NCBI GenBank assembly: GCA_017561145.1
Contig: JAFZDO010000002.1
Span: forward strand, 1 to 46,904
Origin: Clostridia bacterium
GTDB lineage: Bacteria; Bacillota; Clostridia; Oscillospirales; CAG-382
Reading direction: 5' to 3'
DNA: 46,904 bases
The translations under genes and the position numbers were made by a program. This document shows positions 9,705-18,747 of this stretch, in pieces. Below the pieces are notes generated by a model. That model ran no database searches. It was given only the letters and a program-made list of their open reading frames with translations, and was not told where the DNA came from. Positions within the stretch are counted from its first letter, which is position 1, and every line of letters begins with the position of its first letter.

Positions 9705-9745
9705 GCAGAATTGCAACGTGATTGCGTTGCAATTCTGCATTTTTC
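9705..9745 (+). terminator. Intrinsic terminator after paralog B
   Basis: A 14-bp perfect stem (GCAGAATTGCAACG / CGTTGCAATTCTGC) with a 6-nt loop is followed by ATTTTTC. It ends the paralog A-B transcript. Confidence 0.88.
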
Positions 9746-9800
9746 AACACAAAATATTGCATACGGTGCAATGCGTTTTTAGCTTTAGAAAGGCAGCATT

Positions 9801-11324
9801 ATGAAAAAGATAATCGCATTATTATTGCTTGCGGCAATGCTTGTTTTCAGCTTTGCGGCTTGCGAAGCGCCCGAAACGTCCGACGATTCCTCCGCCGGCG
9901 CTAACCAGTCCGGTTCTGCAAATGCAGGAACCGATGAATCGAACGCTTCGGACGATCCTATGAACATTCCCGTTGAGGTCAAGGACCTCGGCGGCAGAGA
10001 GATCAACGTCCTTTGCTATAATTTCGGCGAAGGCTCTGCATCTATCCTCGGCTACACCGGTGAAATTATGTATGACGAGGAAAATCCCTCTTCGGTTGAC
10101 GAGGCTAAGAAGATCGTTGTTGACAAGATCGAAAGCACCTATAACGTAAAGATCAACGGCGAATACAACCCTATCGGTCAGTACAACAACTCGATCATTA
10201 AAAATCAGGTAACCTCCGGTCTTCACTATTACGACATCGTATTCGACTCTCTTAATTCCGCGGCTGCGATGGCGACCGAAGGACTTCAGGTCGACCTTAC
10301 CACCATCTCCACGCTTGATCTTTCTCAGCCCTGGTGGGACCAGAACGCTGTTAAGGACCTTTCCATCGGCAACAAGCTCTTCTTTGTTTGCGGCGATATC
10401 AACACCTTTGACGATCAGGGTACCTTCTGCGTGCTTTTCAATAAGACCCTTAAATCGAAGCTCGGCGTTGAAGAGGACTTTTATCAGCTCGTCCGCGATA
10501 ACAAGTGGACCATGGATAAGTTCGAGGAGATCTGTAAGGACAACGTTACTTACGACTCTACCGGCGACGGCGTCCTTGACGAGCACGACACTTGGGCGCT
10601 CGGTACCGAAAGATACAACATCTTTATCCAGCTCGTAGGCGCAGGTCAGCACATTGCCGGCAAGGATGCAAACGACCTTCCTTACCTTGTTGTTGACAGA
10701 GAGCCCGAGGCAACCTATACCATTCTCGGCGATATTCTTGAATTCTATAATCAGGACAACGTCGTTATGGTAGCAAACACTCCCAAGTATGAAAATAAGG
10801 GCTATTCCAACGTTTGGGAGGCAACCGTTCACAAGGCTTTCGTAGAGGGCAGAGAGCTCTTCTATATGTGCGGTCTTTTCAACGCCGCTTCCTTCCGCGT
10901 GATGGAGGATGAATTCGGTATTCTTCCCATTCCCAAGTACAGCGAAACTCAGGACAGATATTATCACACCGTACAGTCGGGACACAACACCATGATGCAC
11001 ATTCCCACCACTACTCCCGACCTTGAGGATCTCGGCTTGGTTATCACCGCGCTTGCAAAGGAATCCAAGCAGCACGTTACCCCTGCTTACTATGACGTTC
11101 AGCTTAAGTACCGCGACTCGCGCGATGACGAATCGGGCGAAATGCTCGACCTTATCTTCGCGTCCCGTACCTTTGATATCGCAGACGCATATAACTGGGG
11201 CGGCATCCGCGATCAGTACCTTAAGATCGAAAACTCCAACATCGCATCCCGTTTCGACAGCACCCTTTCGGCTTCCAAGATGGTATTGGAAAAATTTATC
11301 GAGGATATGACGGGAAGTAAATAA
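9801..11324 (+). CDS. Extracellular solute-binding lipoprotein, family 1-like (paralog C)
   Basis: 507 aa, lipobox FSFAAC near residue 20, then an acidic/Ser-rich linker. It has the same architecture and landmarks as paralogs A and B (GEIMYDEENPSSVDEAKK, QPWWDQNAVKDLSIGN, INTFDDQGTFC, LGVEEDFYQLVRD) and an intact EF-hand-like loop (DSTGDGVLDEHD). It is separated from paralog B by a terminator, so it probably has its own promoter in 9746-9800, though no clear one is seen. AGAAAGG precedes the ATG. Near-identical blocks across the three genes suggest relatively recent tandem duplication. Ligand unknown; presumed to feed from products of the neighbouring secreted hydrolases. Confidence 0.85.
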   Translation: MKKIIALLLLAAMLVFSFAACEAPETSDDSSAGANQSGSANAGTDESNASDDPMNIPVEVKDLGGREINVLCYNFGEGSASILGYTGEIMYDEENPSSVDEAKKIVVDKIESTYNVKINGEYNPIGQYNNSIIKNQVTSGLHYYDIVFDSLNSAAAMATEGLQVDLTTISTLDLSQPWWDQNAVKDLSIGNKLFFVCGDINTFDDQGTFCVLFNKTLKSKLGVEEDFYQLVRDNKWTMDKFEEICKDNVTYDSTGDGVLDEHDTWALGTERYNIFIQLVGAGQHIAGKDANDLPYLVVDREPEATYTILGDILEFYNQDNVVMVANTPKYENKGYSNVWEATVHKAFVEGRELFYMCGLFNAASFRVMEDEFGILPIPKYSETQDRYYHTVQSGHNTMMHIPTTTPDLEDLGLVITALAKESKQHVTPAYYDVQLKYRDSRDDESGEMLDLIFASRTFDIADAYNWGGIRDQYLKIENSNIASRFDSTLSASKMVLEKFIEDMTGSK

Positions 11325-11352
11325 AAAATTTAAAAATAGTACTTTAATTTTT

Positions 11353-11394
11353 CTCGGAAACGTGGTATAATATATCGCGTTTCCGAGTTTTTTT
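11353..11394 (+). terminator. Intrinsic terminator after paralog C
   Basis: Stem CTCGGAAACG / CGTTTCCGAG with a 15-nt loop, then TTTTTTTATT. The loop contains TATAAT, which looks coincidental. Confidence 0.85.
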
Positions 11395-11455
11395 ATTCGG
11401 AAAAGAGAAAAAGACTCTTATATTCAAAAAATAATTCTCGAAAGGATTATATTTT

Positions 11456-14017
11456 ATGAAAAGAATTTCACAACTGTTAACCCTTTTGCTTGCGGTTGCG
11501 ATGCTCGCTTCCGTGTTGGTGATCCCCACCTCCGCAAAGCAGCTTACCGTAAAGGCAAACGGATTTGACAGCGTTCGCGGTGCAGGCGAGCTTATAATTT
11601 ACACACCTGCTCAAGGCACCTATACCGAAACCAACCAATGGGGTTGGGAGGCTATTATCGAGGAAAACGTGGTTGTAAAGCTTAACCATTACAACAGCGC
11701 AATTCCCGAAAACGGCTTTGTGCTTTCCGGTCACGACGATGAAGACGGCGGCAAAAAGATGGGCACCTGGATCAAAACCAACATTTCCGTCGGCGACTAC
11801 GTTTATTACACTGCCGACGGACTTATAACCGTTTCGGACGTGCCGATCGAGGAAAGCGTTTTTTACGACGTTACTCACACGGTAAACAACTTTAACGGTA
11901 CCCGTTATGAAAACAACCTTATTATCTATAACAAGCTTGGCGCAAGGACCGGCACCAACGAATGGGGCTATGAGGTAACCGTTACCGCAGGCGTGGTTAC
12001 TTCTATGGGCGGCAACAACAGTCTTGTTCCCAAGGATAAGGGAAGCTTTGTCGTTTCGGGCCACGGCGAGGCAGTGACCTGGCTCCAGAATAACGTAAAG
12101 CTTGGTATGTCGGTATCCTATGACGAGGCAAAGAAGACCGTAACCTTCTCTTACGACGAAAACGCGGTCACCAAGGGTATGCAAATGCTCGTGCCCGACC
12201 TTAACGATCAGCTTGCCGCGGCAAGAGCGAGATACGATTATCTCGATTACAGTGCGGTAGAAAAGGCGATCAAGGATCTTGACAGCTATATTTCCGCGGC
12301 GGTCAAGGCTTATAAGAGCGACAAGGACGAGCTTAAGCTTGCCGCTGCCCGTAAAGAGGCAGAGGCTATGGCGATCGAAGCAGAGCTTCTTATTTCCGAA
12401 AGCCGCACGGTACAGTACCGCGGTGTTTGGAGAAGACCTACCGAAACCTCGGCTGCACAGGTAAAGCAGACCGTTAAACAGCTTTACGATAACGGCATTA
12501 ATATGATATGCATCGAAACGCTTTACAGCTGTACGATGATCATGCCGATGCCCAAGGACAGCCTTTTCGAAACCAATCCTCAGTTCAGACATTTCGACCT
12601 TCTTCAGGCATATATCGACGCCTGCCACGAGTTGGATATGGAATTGCATCTCTGGATGCCCATTTACTACGTCGGCGATGCAGGCTCGAGCAACATAAGA
12701 TATTCGCTTGCAACCAAAAAGCCCGAATGGCTTTCGCTTTCTAACACCGGCAAGCCCTCGCACGAGGCGGGCGATGCAAGTGTCGGACTTATGATGCTCG
12801 ACCCCTCCAACGAGGAAGCAAGCAACTATTTGCTCAATACCTATAAGTACATACTCGAAACCTATGACGTAGACGGCTTCCAGCTCGACTATATCCGTTA
12901 TTACGAAAACGGCGCCGATTACGATATGGGCTACACCAAGGAGGCGCTCGATGCGTTCGAGGCTAAATACGGCGTTCGTCCCAAGTACGATAAGAACGCA
13001 AGCTATTGGAACGATTGGGTACAGTTCCGTTGCAACTATATCAACACCTTCGTTTCGCGCGTGAGAAAGCTTATCGACGAAACCCGTCCCGGTGTTCTTT
13101 TGGGTGCCGACGTCGTTCCCAACCCCAAGGACAGCGTTTCCCATAATTACCAGAACTATTACAACTGGCTTGAAAACGGCTGGATCGATATCCTCTTCCC
13201 GATGGCATACGGCTATGGCTATGAGGAGGACATTATTGCTCAGAACGAGCGTTGCGGCGAGAAAGCGTTCCTTTCGGTCGGCTTGGGCATCTTCGTGACC
13301 GAATTCGGCCCTGCGGATATGCAGGCTCAGGCATCCTTTGATAACTCGGTCAACACCGACGGCGCAACCTTCTTCGAGGCAAGCACCTATCTTAAAAAGC
13401 TTACCGGCGAGCACCTTTTGAAGGGCGTTTACCGCAACAAGGCTATCACCCCCACCTCCGACATTAAAAAGGCGGCAAAGGCGCAGATCGAATATGCTAT
13501 CGGCAGAATCGAAAGCGTGATCGTTGCACAGGGCGGCGTTTCCTCCGAGGCGGCGGCAAAGGTGATCTCGGCGCTCAACGAGCTTTCGGAAAGCTTTACC
13601 GACAAGGACTTCAGCGTTGAAAAATACAACGCCGCAAAGACCGAGATCGAAGGCTCCAAGGGCAAGGACGCGGCGATAAGCAGAATGCTTTCCGACCTTA
13701 AAATGGCGGTCAAGGGCTATACCGTGCTTAATAAGGAGCTTGATTTGAGCGAGCTTCCCGAGCTTCCCGAAGAACCCGATTACAGTATTGACGAAAGCAC
13801 TCCCGATGAAAGCACCCCCGACGAAAGCACTCCCGACGTAAGCGGCGAGGCAAGCGGGGATGAAACCGAGGTTGAATCGGAAAATTCCGAAGCAAGCACC
13901 GACACCACCGAAACCGAAGGTAGCGATTATACCGTAATCATTATCGTTTCTGTCGTTGTTGTGATCGCAATCGCAGCTTTGGCGATAGTTATGCTTAAAA
14001 AGAAGGGTAACAAATAA
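11456..14017 (+). CDS. Secreted, membrane-anchored GHL10 (glycosyl hydrolase-like 10) family protein
   Basis: 853 aa. A signal peptide (1-27) is followed by two copies of a small module recognisable by GYEVTV/GWEAII...FVxSGH...TWxxxN (about 40-115 and 150-230), a helical linker (about 245-310) and the GHL10/DUF187 TIM-barrel (about 320-640) starting QYRGVWRRP and containing VDGFQLDYIRYYENG and WIDILFPMAYGYGY. After a helical region comes an acidic linker with DESTP repeats (about 778-790), then one transmembrane helix and a KKKGNK tail (about 825-853). There is no LPXTG, so anchoring is by the helix. Family members act on cell-wall or complex glycans; the substrate here is unknown. Start supported by CGAAAGGAT upstream. 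The next gene starts 1 nt after the stop. Confidence 0.88.
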   Translation: MKRISQLLTLLLAVAMLASVLVIPTSAKQLTVKANGFDSVRGAGELIIYTPAQGTYTETNQWGWEAIIEENVVVKLNHYNSAIPENGFVLSGHDDEDGGKKMGTWIKTNISVGDYVYYTADGLITVSDVPIEESVFYDVTHTVNNFNGTRYENNLIIYNKLGARTGTNEWGYEVTVTAGVVTSMGGNNSLVPKDKGSFVVSGHGEAVTWLQNNVKLGMSVSYDEAKKTVTFSYDENAVTKGMQMLVPDLNDQLAAARARYDYLDYSAVEKAIKDLDSYISAAVKAYKSDKDELKLAAARKEAEAMAIEAELLISESRTVQYRGVWRRPTETSAAQVKQTVKQLYDNGINMICIETLYSCTMIMPMPKDSLFETNPQFRHFDLLQAYIDACHELDMELHLWMPIYYVGDAGSSNIRYSLATKKPEWLSLSNTGKPSHEAGDASVGLMMLDPSNEEASNYLLNTYKYILETYDVDGFQLDYIRYYENGADYDMGYTKEALDAFEAKYGVRPKYDKNASYWNDWVQFRCNYINTFVSRVRKLIDETRPGVLLGADVVPNPKDSVSHNYQNYYNWLENGWIDILFPMAYGYGYEEDIIAQNERCGEKAFLSVGLGIFVTEFGPADMQAQASFDNSVNTDGATFFEASTYLKKLTGEHLLKGVYRNKAITPTSDIKKAAKAQIEYAIGRIESVIVAQGGVSSEAAAKVISALNELSESFTDKDFSVEKYNAAKTEIEGSKGKDAAISRMLSDLKMAVKGYTVLNKELDLSELPELPEEPDYSIDESTPDESTPDESTPDVSGEASGDETEVESENSEASTDTTETEGSDYTVIIIVSVVVVIAIAALAIVMLKKKGNK

Positions 14018-14018
14018 T

Positions 14019-16142
14019 ATGTTTAAGAGAACACTTTGCCTGTTGCTTTGTATAGCAACGACCTTGTGTTTCCCGATCATTAATGTATCTGCAGACACAT
14101 CCTATACCAAGGATGTGTCTTCGGTTAATGGGACAAGGTATACCGATTACTTGGTAGTTTACACCTCTGCATACGGAAGCAATACCAAAACGAACATCTA
14201 CGGCTATGAGGTCACCGTTGTCGACGGTGTGGTTACCTCGGTCGGCGGTAACAGTAGCGATATCCCCGTTGGAAATAACAGCTTTGTCGTTTCGGGACAC
14301 GGTGTTATGAAGGATTGGCTGTCCGATACGGTCGTTCCCGGAATGAAGGTAACCTTTAATATAAATTCAAAAACAATAACCTTTACAAAGGATTCCTCGA
14401 CAATGCTTTACGCATTGAACGTTGCGGCGGAAAAGGCGAGAGAAGCAAAACGGTTTGCTGTTAACGCGTGCATTTTCTATGATTCCTCAGCGGATGAAAA
14501 ATTAAAAGCCGCAGAGGAAAAATTAAAAGCCGCAGAAAATTTAAGCGAAACCGAAATAAAAGGTCTTGTAGACGAATTTGAACGCATCGCGTATCTTTTC
14601 CGCGAACGCGAGGTCTCGGAATATCGCGGTGTATGGCTCCGCCCCGATCAGAAAAATATGTCGCAGGTAAGAAGCTACGTCAAACAATGCTACGATGCGG
14701 GCATCAATATGATCTCTATCGAAACGATGTATGCCGGAACCGTTATCTATAAGGTGCCCAAGGGCAGTCTTTTCGAGCAGAATCCTATATTTAACGGATT
14801 TGACGTTTTGGCGGCGTTTACAGAGGTTTGCCACGAATACGGAATCGAGCTTCATTGCTGGATGCCCGTGTTTTATTCCTGCAATACGTCAAACGCAAAC
14901 TATAAGCGCTCGGTCGCATATAAAAAGCCTGCGTGGAGGTTGCTTAACAATTTCGGTTCTCCCATTTACAGCTATGAAAGCACGGGAATGGTGTTCCTTG
15001 ATCCCGCAAATGACGAGGTTCAGGATTATCTTGCCGAGAGCTATACCTATATTCTCAAGAATTACGACATAGACGGCTTCCAGCTTGATTATATCCGCTA
15101 TCGCGACAGATATGACGTTGACGATTTCGGTTATACCGCTTCCGCGATCGAAAAATTCAAAAAACAGTATCCCAAGTATAAAAGCAGTAATATAACCTTT
15201 GACAGAAGCGCCGCTTATTGGAACGATTGGGTCGATTTCCGTGCACAGCAGGTAACGAATTTTGTTTCGCGTATGCGTGATATCGTTGATGCTGTCGCGC
15301 CGGAGGTAGTGCTTTCCGCAGACGTCGGCGTTTCGATAAACGATGCGTATACTACCATTTATCAGGACAGTATTACCTGGCTGGAAAACGGCTGGCTTGA
15401 TATGATCCACCCGATGGCGTACGGCTCGGGCTATTCGCATTATGCCGAGCGATTTATCGAAGCGGCAGGTGAAAAATGCATGGTCGTTCCGGGACTCGGC
15501 ATATTTATGGATGAATTCGACGGTGACGATATGGCTTTACAGGCCGACGAAATGAATCTTGCAGGCTGTAAAGGCGTAGTGTATTTCCAAACCGCGCAAT
15601 ATTTCGGTAAGGGCGCAAACAAGGTGCTTTCCGATACGCTATATACAGAGAAAGCGCTTGCACCGGCATTGGATAACGTGAAAACGCTCAATGCAGTCCT
15701 CGGACGTTTTATCGAACGTGTCGAGCTCGCGCAGAGTAATGGCATCATTGCAAAAAATGACGCCGATAAATTGATCTTCCTTGCAAACAGCGCGATTTCA
15801 AAGGGAAGCAAAAACGCAAAAGATGCACTCGAAACGCTTGAAGGCATCGCGTCCGATTTGAGCGCGGTAAGCAATCCCGATCTTCAAAAGCGCCTTATGC
15901 TTGATATTCAAAACGCAAAGTTCGCAGCCTACCGTGACGAAAAGCCCTTTACCCTCGGCGACGTAAATGCAAACGGCGAGGTCGAAAAATACGATTACAT
16001 CCTCGTAAAGCGCGCTGTTATGAAAACCGTTGAGCTGAATAACGTGCAAACCCTTTCGGCAGACGTAAACGGCAAGGACGGAGTCGAAAAATACGACTAT
16101 ATCCTTATAAAGCGTCACGTTATGAAGACGTTTACGATATGA
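14019..16142 (+). CDS. Secreted GHL10-family protein with C-terminal dockerin
   Basis: 707 aa paralog of the upstream gene, translationally coupled (1-nt gap). Signal peptide (1-27), a single copy of the GYEVTV...FVVSGHG...WL module (about 35-120), a helical linker, then the GHL10 barrel (about 200-530) starting EYRGVWLRP with DIDGFQLDYIRYRDR and WLDMIHPMAYGSGY. Instead of a membrane anchor it ends in a two-repeat dockerin: Ca loops begin at D648 (DVNANGEVEKYDY) and D682 (DVNGKDGVEKYDY), nearly identical to those of the GDPD protein at 996-4472. The pair therefore supplies one wall-tethered and one cohesin-docked enzyme of the same family. A terminator follows directly. Confidence 0.88.
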   Translation: MFKRTLCLLLCIATTLCFPIINVSADTSYTKDVSSVNGTRYTDYLVVYTSAYGSNTKTNIYGYEVTVVDGVVTSVGGNSSDIPVGNNSFVVSGHGVMKDWLSDTVVPGMKVTFNINSKTITFTKDSSTMLYALNVAAEKAREAKRFAVNACIFYDSSADEKLKAAEEKLKAAENLSETEIKGLVDEFERIAYLFREREVSEYRGVWLRPDQKNMSQVRSYVKQCYDAGINMISIETMYAGTVIYKVPKGSLFEQNPIFNGFDVLAAFTEVCHEYGIELHCWMPVFYSCNTSNANYKRSVAYKKPAWRLLNNFGSPIYSYESTGMVFLDPANDEVQDYLAESYTYILKNYDIDGFQLDYIRYRDRYDVDDFGYTASAIEKFKKQYPKYKSSNITFDRSAAYWNDWVDFRAQQVTNFVSRMRDIVDAVAPEVVLSADVGVSINDAYTTIYQDSITWLENGWLDMIHPMAYGSGYSHYAERFIEAAGEKCMVVPGLGIFMDEFDGDDMALQADEMNLAGCKGVVYFQTAQYFGKGANKVLSDTLYTEKALAPALDNVKTLNAVLGRFIERVELAQSNGIIAKNDADKLIFLANSAISKGSKNAKDALETLEGIASDLSAVSNPDLQKRLMLDIQNAKFAAYRDEKPFTLGDVNANGEVEKYDYILVKRAVMKTVELNNVQTLSADVNGKDGVEKYDYILIKRHVMKTFTI

Positions 16143-16145
16143 AAC

Positions 16146-16176
16146 AAAAAATCCTCGGTTTTTCCGAGGATTTTTT
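16146..16176. terminator. Bidirectional intrinsic terminator between GHL10 gene and anti-sigma gene
   Basis: Perfect stem AAAAAATCCTCGG / CCGAGGATTTTTT with a TTTTT loop; functions on both strands between convergent genes. Confidence 0.92.
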
Positions 16177-16179
16177 GTA

Positions 16180-17022
16180 CTATTTTGCAGGTGTAAACGA
16201 ATTAAGAATTCTCATAACGTCATCCCAATCGCCCGTGGGGAGCACAAGCGTATACATTACGCCATTGAGCGTTGTATAGACTGTGTAATTGGTTATGTCG
16301 GAACTGTTTCTTGACATGGTATATACAAACGATAAACCGATGCCGTCGGTGGTAGAGGTTTCAAAGCAATATCCCATGGGCATATAGCTACCTTCGGCAC
16401 TTGAAGCGGTAATGCTCCATATCTTGCCGTTGCCGTCCTTTAGCTTATAAATAAAGTGCGATTTTTCGTTATGACCGACGGTTACCGAAAACGGCTTTAC
16501 TCCTTCCGGCAAATATGAGGGATAGTGGTATTCGGACAGCTCGTTTTCAAAAAGCGCTTTTGTAGTTTCATAAGCCTTTATCGGTTTATCGGGTGATTCG
16601 AAGAATATCGTTGCGATTGGTTTGGCGGCGCTTTCTTCTTCATAAAACATTGTCTTGACATGCTCAACAAAATTCGCGCCGAAGGCCGAAGCGGTAACAA
16701 GCGAAAAAACAATAAAACTGAAAATCGCAACTGTTGCCGCAAGAATACGCCGTATAATGCGTTTGTAAAACACTTTTTTATTCAGAAGGAGCAGGCGGTT
16801 TATTTTTTCATAGCCCCGTTTAACTGCATCTTCATATTTTGATTGGTCAGAAACGCTTTGCGGGCTTGCCAAAAAGCGCAAAAGCTCGTCGTCTATGGCG
16901 TTGCCTTTTTCCAGTTCGTCACACATATAGTGAAAAAGCTTGTTTTTTTCACTGTCGGTCAATGAATCGAACGGCATTTTTCCGTTAAGCACCGCCTTGT
17001 ACAGCAAGGTAATATCATTCAT
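16180..17022 (-). CDS. Single-pass membrane protein, probable anti-sigma factor (DUF4367-like)
   Basis: 280 aa. The cytosolic N-terminal part (1-90) is followed by one transmembrane helix (about 93-114) and an extracytoplasmic domain (about 115-280) with the YPSYLPEGVKPFSVT...WSITAS pattern seen in DUF4367-type anti-sigma proteins. The gene begins 19 nt after the ECF sigma factor, the usual order for a sigma/anti-sigma pair. It would hold the sigma factor at the membrane until a surface signal is sensed. I do not see a classic ZAS zinc motif, so the binding mode is uncertain. Function is inferred mainly from topology and neighbour. Confidence 0.72.
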   Translation of the reverse strand: MNDITLLYKAVLNGKMPFDSLTDSEKNKLFHYMCDELEKGNAIDDELLRFLASPQSVSDQSKYEDAVKRGYEKINRLLLLNKKVFYKRIIRRILAATVAIFSFIVFSLVTASAFGANFVEHVKTMFYEEESAAKPIATIFFESPDKPIKAYETTKALFENELSEYHYPSYLPEGVKPFSVTVGHNEKSHFIYKLKDGNGKIWSITASSAEGSYMPMGYCFETSTTDGIGLSFVYTMSRNSSDITNYTVYTTLNGVMYTLVLPTGDWDDVMRILNSFTPAK

Positions 17023-17041
17023 AAATATGCACGCATCCTTT

Positions 17042-17602
17042 CTAAAAATTTCCCGAATAAAGCATATCGCTTATCTTTTTTCTTATGTAATACAGTGTAA
17101 AACGAATCGCATCCTCGGATTTGTTAAGCTTTTTCGCGATTTCGCCGTTGCTCATTTTGCATTCGACGCTCATTCGAAGTATGGTTCGCTCATTCTCGTT
17201 GAGCATACCGATAAGTTTTTCCTTTAAGCCCTCTTTTTTCCATTGGCAAAAAAGAATATCGTCAATAATGTGCTCTTCGGTATCGAACGGATAGGATATA
17301 TCGTCGTTTAGGGGAACTTGACGTTTGGAGTCGCAGGCGACACTGCGTATATGCTTTAAACAAATGTATTTAGCCGTTTTTAAAAGCCACGCTTTTGGAT
17401 TTTCATGCTCGATAACTTTATCAATGCATAAGCAAAGGGTAAGAAACAGGTTTCCCAAACAATCGTCGGCGGCGGAAGGGTCAATGTTACGAAGCAAATC
17501 GAAAATCCGTTTTGCGAGCACGTCGTAATTTTCGCAAAAAAGCGTTTCGGCAAATTTTTTCTGCGTCGGATCAAGTGGCTTGTCATTATTGCTTATATGC
17601 AT
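17042..17602 (-). CDS. RNA polymerase ECF-type sigma factor
   Basis: 186 aa. Sigma region 2 is visible around 60-105 (NPKAWLLKTAKYICLKHIR) and region 4 around 135-183 (LNENERTILRMS...NGEIAKKLNKSEDAIRFTLYYIRKKI), joined by an acidic linker. It directs RNA polymerase to a small set of promoters, probably in response to envelope signals relayed by the downstream membrane protein. AAGGAGG lies upstream of the ATG. It is divergent from a secreted protein gene, an obvious candidate target, but no conserved ECF promoter motif could be assigned. Confidence 0.88.
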   Translation of the reverse strand: MHISNNDKPLDPTQKKFAETLFCENYDVLAKRIFDLLRNIDPSAADDCLGNLFLTLCLCIDKVIEHENPKAWLLKTAKYICLKHIRSVACDSKRQVPLNDDISYPFDTEEHIIDDILFCQWKKEGLKEKLIGMLNENERTILRMSVECKMSNGEIAKKLNKSEDAIRFTLYYIRKKISDMLYSGNF

Positions 17603-17764
17603 ATTACACCCCTCCTTATCAGATAAATACCTTTTATAAAAGTTTTGAAGAAAAATATTTTGAATCTGTTAAATTTTACAATTATTTTCTTCAAATTAAA
17701 ACAAATGGGTATTTACTTTATGAAGACGAAGGTTTTCGAAAAAAATAAAAAAGGAGAATCATTT

Positions 17765-18658
17765 ATGAAACACACGAAAATTTGGCTCGCCTTTGCGTTG
17801 GCGCTTTTGCTTTCGTTATCGTTTACCGCCGCCTTTGTCGCGTTGGCAGAGGAAGACGGCAACACTTCGGTTGAGCCTCAAGCATCCGAAGCTGTATCCG
17901 TTGAAGTAGAAACTGCGGCTGATGAACAAGTCGAAGCCGAAGCAGAGCAAACACCCGAAACGAGCGACGTGGGCATCGAAGCCGACGAGGACATTTCGGT
18001 AAACGTCGAAAGCAAGCTTTTCGGCGAGGAAAGAGTTTTGCTTGTGACCGCAAACAATAATAACGATTCCGTTAATTACAGCATCGTTATAACCGTTACT
18101 TATTACGGTGCGAACGGCGAAACGCTTAAAACAGAGGTTAAGAGCTTTGAGCAGTTGCGAAACGGATACGACAAGAATTTCGTTTTCCGTCCCGGCTTTG
18201 ATTTCGTAGATTATCTTATCGATATCGAAAAGACGGTTTATGAAGGCGATTGCTGGAAAACGACGGTAGATGCAGATTTTGGTTATACCTACGTTTGGGT
18301 ATACGGTGACGGCAGAGATACCAGAGTTCGTCAGCATGTTTTGGTCACCTCCCACAGCGAAGAATCGCTTGTAGTTGACGATTTCGTTGTAGTTGTATTC
18401 GACGAATACGGCGAGATATTTGATATCTATTACCGCGCAGGCTGTTGGATCAACCCCCTCGACGTTCAATACAAGAACTTTGAAAGAGAAATGACCGTTC
18501 CCGAGTCTATGGTATCCTTCGAGGGCTATGACGTAAAGGTTAAGCTTGGCGGAGCGTTTATCGAATACGATATAATCGCTCCCGAGGAACTGCCCGATTA
18601 CGATTATCTTATCAGCAACGGCTATATCGATCCCGTAACGGGCGCATATCGCAACTGA
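17765..18658 (+). CDS. Secreted protein of unknown function
   Basis: 297 aa from the ATG at 17765, preferred over an upstream in-frame ATG (17645) because it has AAAGGAG 9 nt upstream and opens a signal peptide (MKHTKIWLAFALALLL, cleavage near residue 29). An acidic Glu/Ala-rich stretch (30-75) follows, then a beta-rich region (about 80-260) rich in Asp/Tyr/Val with alternating strands, resembling an Ig/FN3-like fold, but no named family is recognised. The location opposite an ECF sigma operon suggests a surface protein under envelope control. Confidence 0.7.
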   Translation: MKHTKIWLAFALALLLSLSFTAAFVALAEEDGNTSVEPQASEAVSVEVETAADEQVEAEAEQTPETSDVGIEADEDISVNVESKLFGEERVLLVTANNNNDSVNYSIVITVTYYGANGETLKTEVKSFEQLRNGYDKNFVFRPGFDFVDYLIDIEKTVYEGDCWKTTVDADFGYTYVWVYGDGRDTRVRQHVLVTSHSEESLVVDDFVVVVFDEYGEIFDIYYRAGCWINPLDVQYKNFEREMTVPESMVSFEGYDVKVKLGGAFIEYDIIAPEELPDYDYLISNGYIDPVTGAYRN

Positions 18659-18690
18659 ATAAAAAACACACTCATACTTTCTGTAAATAA

Positions 18691-18719
18691 GGAGCAGTCT
18701 GTTTCTGACTGCTCCTTTT
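18691..18719 (+). terminator. Intrinsic terminator after the secreted protein gene
   Basis: Perfect 9-bp stem GGAGCAGTC / GACTGCTCC, 7-nt loop, then TTTT. It insulates the sporulation operon from upstream transcription. Confidence 0.82.
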
Positions 18720-18747
18720 CATATTTCGGACGGGCTGTGCATAGAAT
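18719..18747 (+). promoter_or_regulatory. Sigma-E-type sporulation promoter for the spoVB-like/spoIIIA operon
   Basis: TCATATT (18719-18725), a 14-nt spacer and CATAGAAT (18740-18747) match the mother-cell sigma-E consensus (KMATATT, 14-15 nt, CATACANT). This is where a promoter for a sigma-E-controlled engulfment operon is expected, directly after the upstream terminator. Confidence 0.65.

Noticed and set aside
11363..11377. TATAAT in the terminator loop as a promoter for the GHL10 gene
   Set aside because: No acceptable -35 at 16-18 nt, and transcription would start inside the terminator stem.
11477..14098. 873-codon open frame antisense to the first GHL10 gene
   Set aside because: No recognisable domain or translation signals; the sense protein has a signal peptide and a family domain.
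17624..17715. GGTATTTA on both divergent strands between the ECF sigma gene and the secreted gene, as a shared ECF promoter element
   Set aside because: The minus-strand copy ends only 21 nt before the ATG, too close to be a -35 element.
17645..17764. N-terminal extension of the secreted protein from ATG 17645
   Set aside because: It would put 40 residues before an otherwise good signal peptide, and the internal ATG has the ribosome site.
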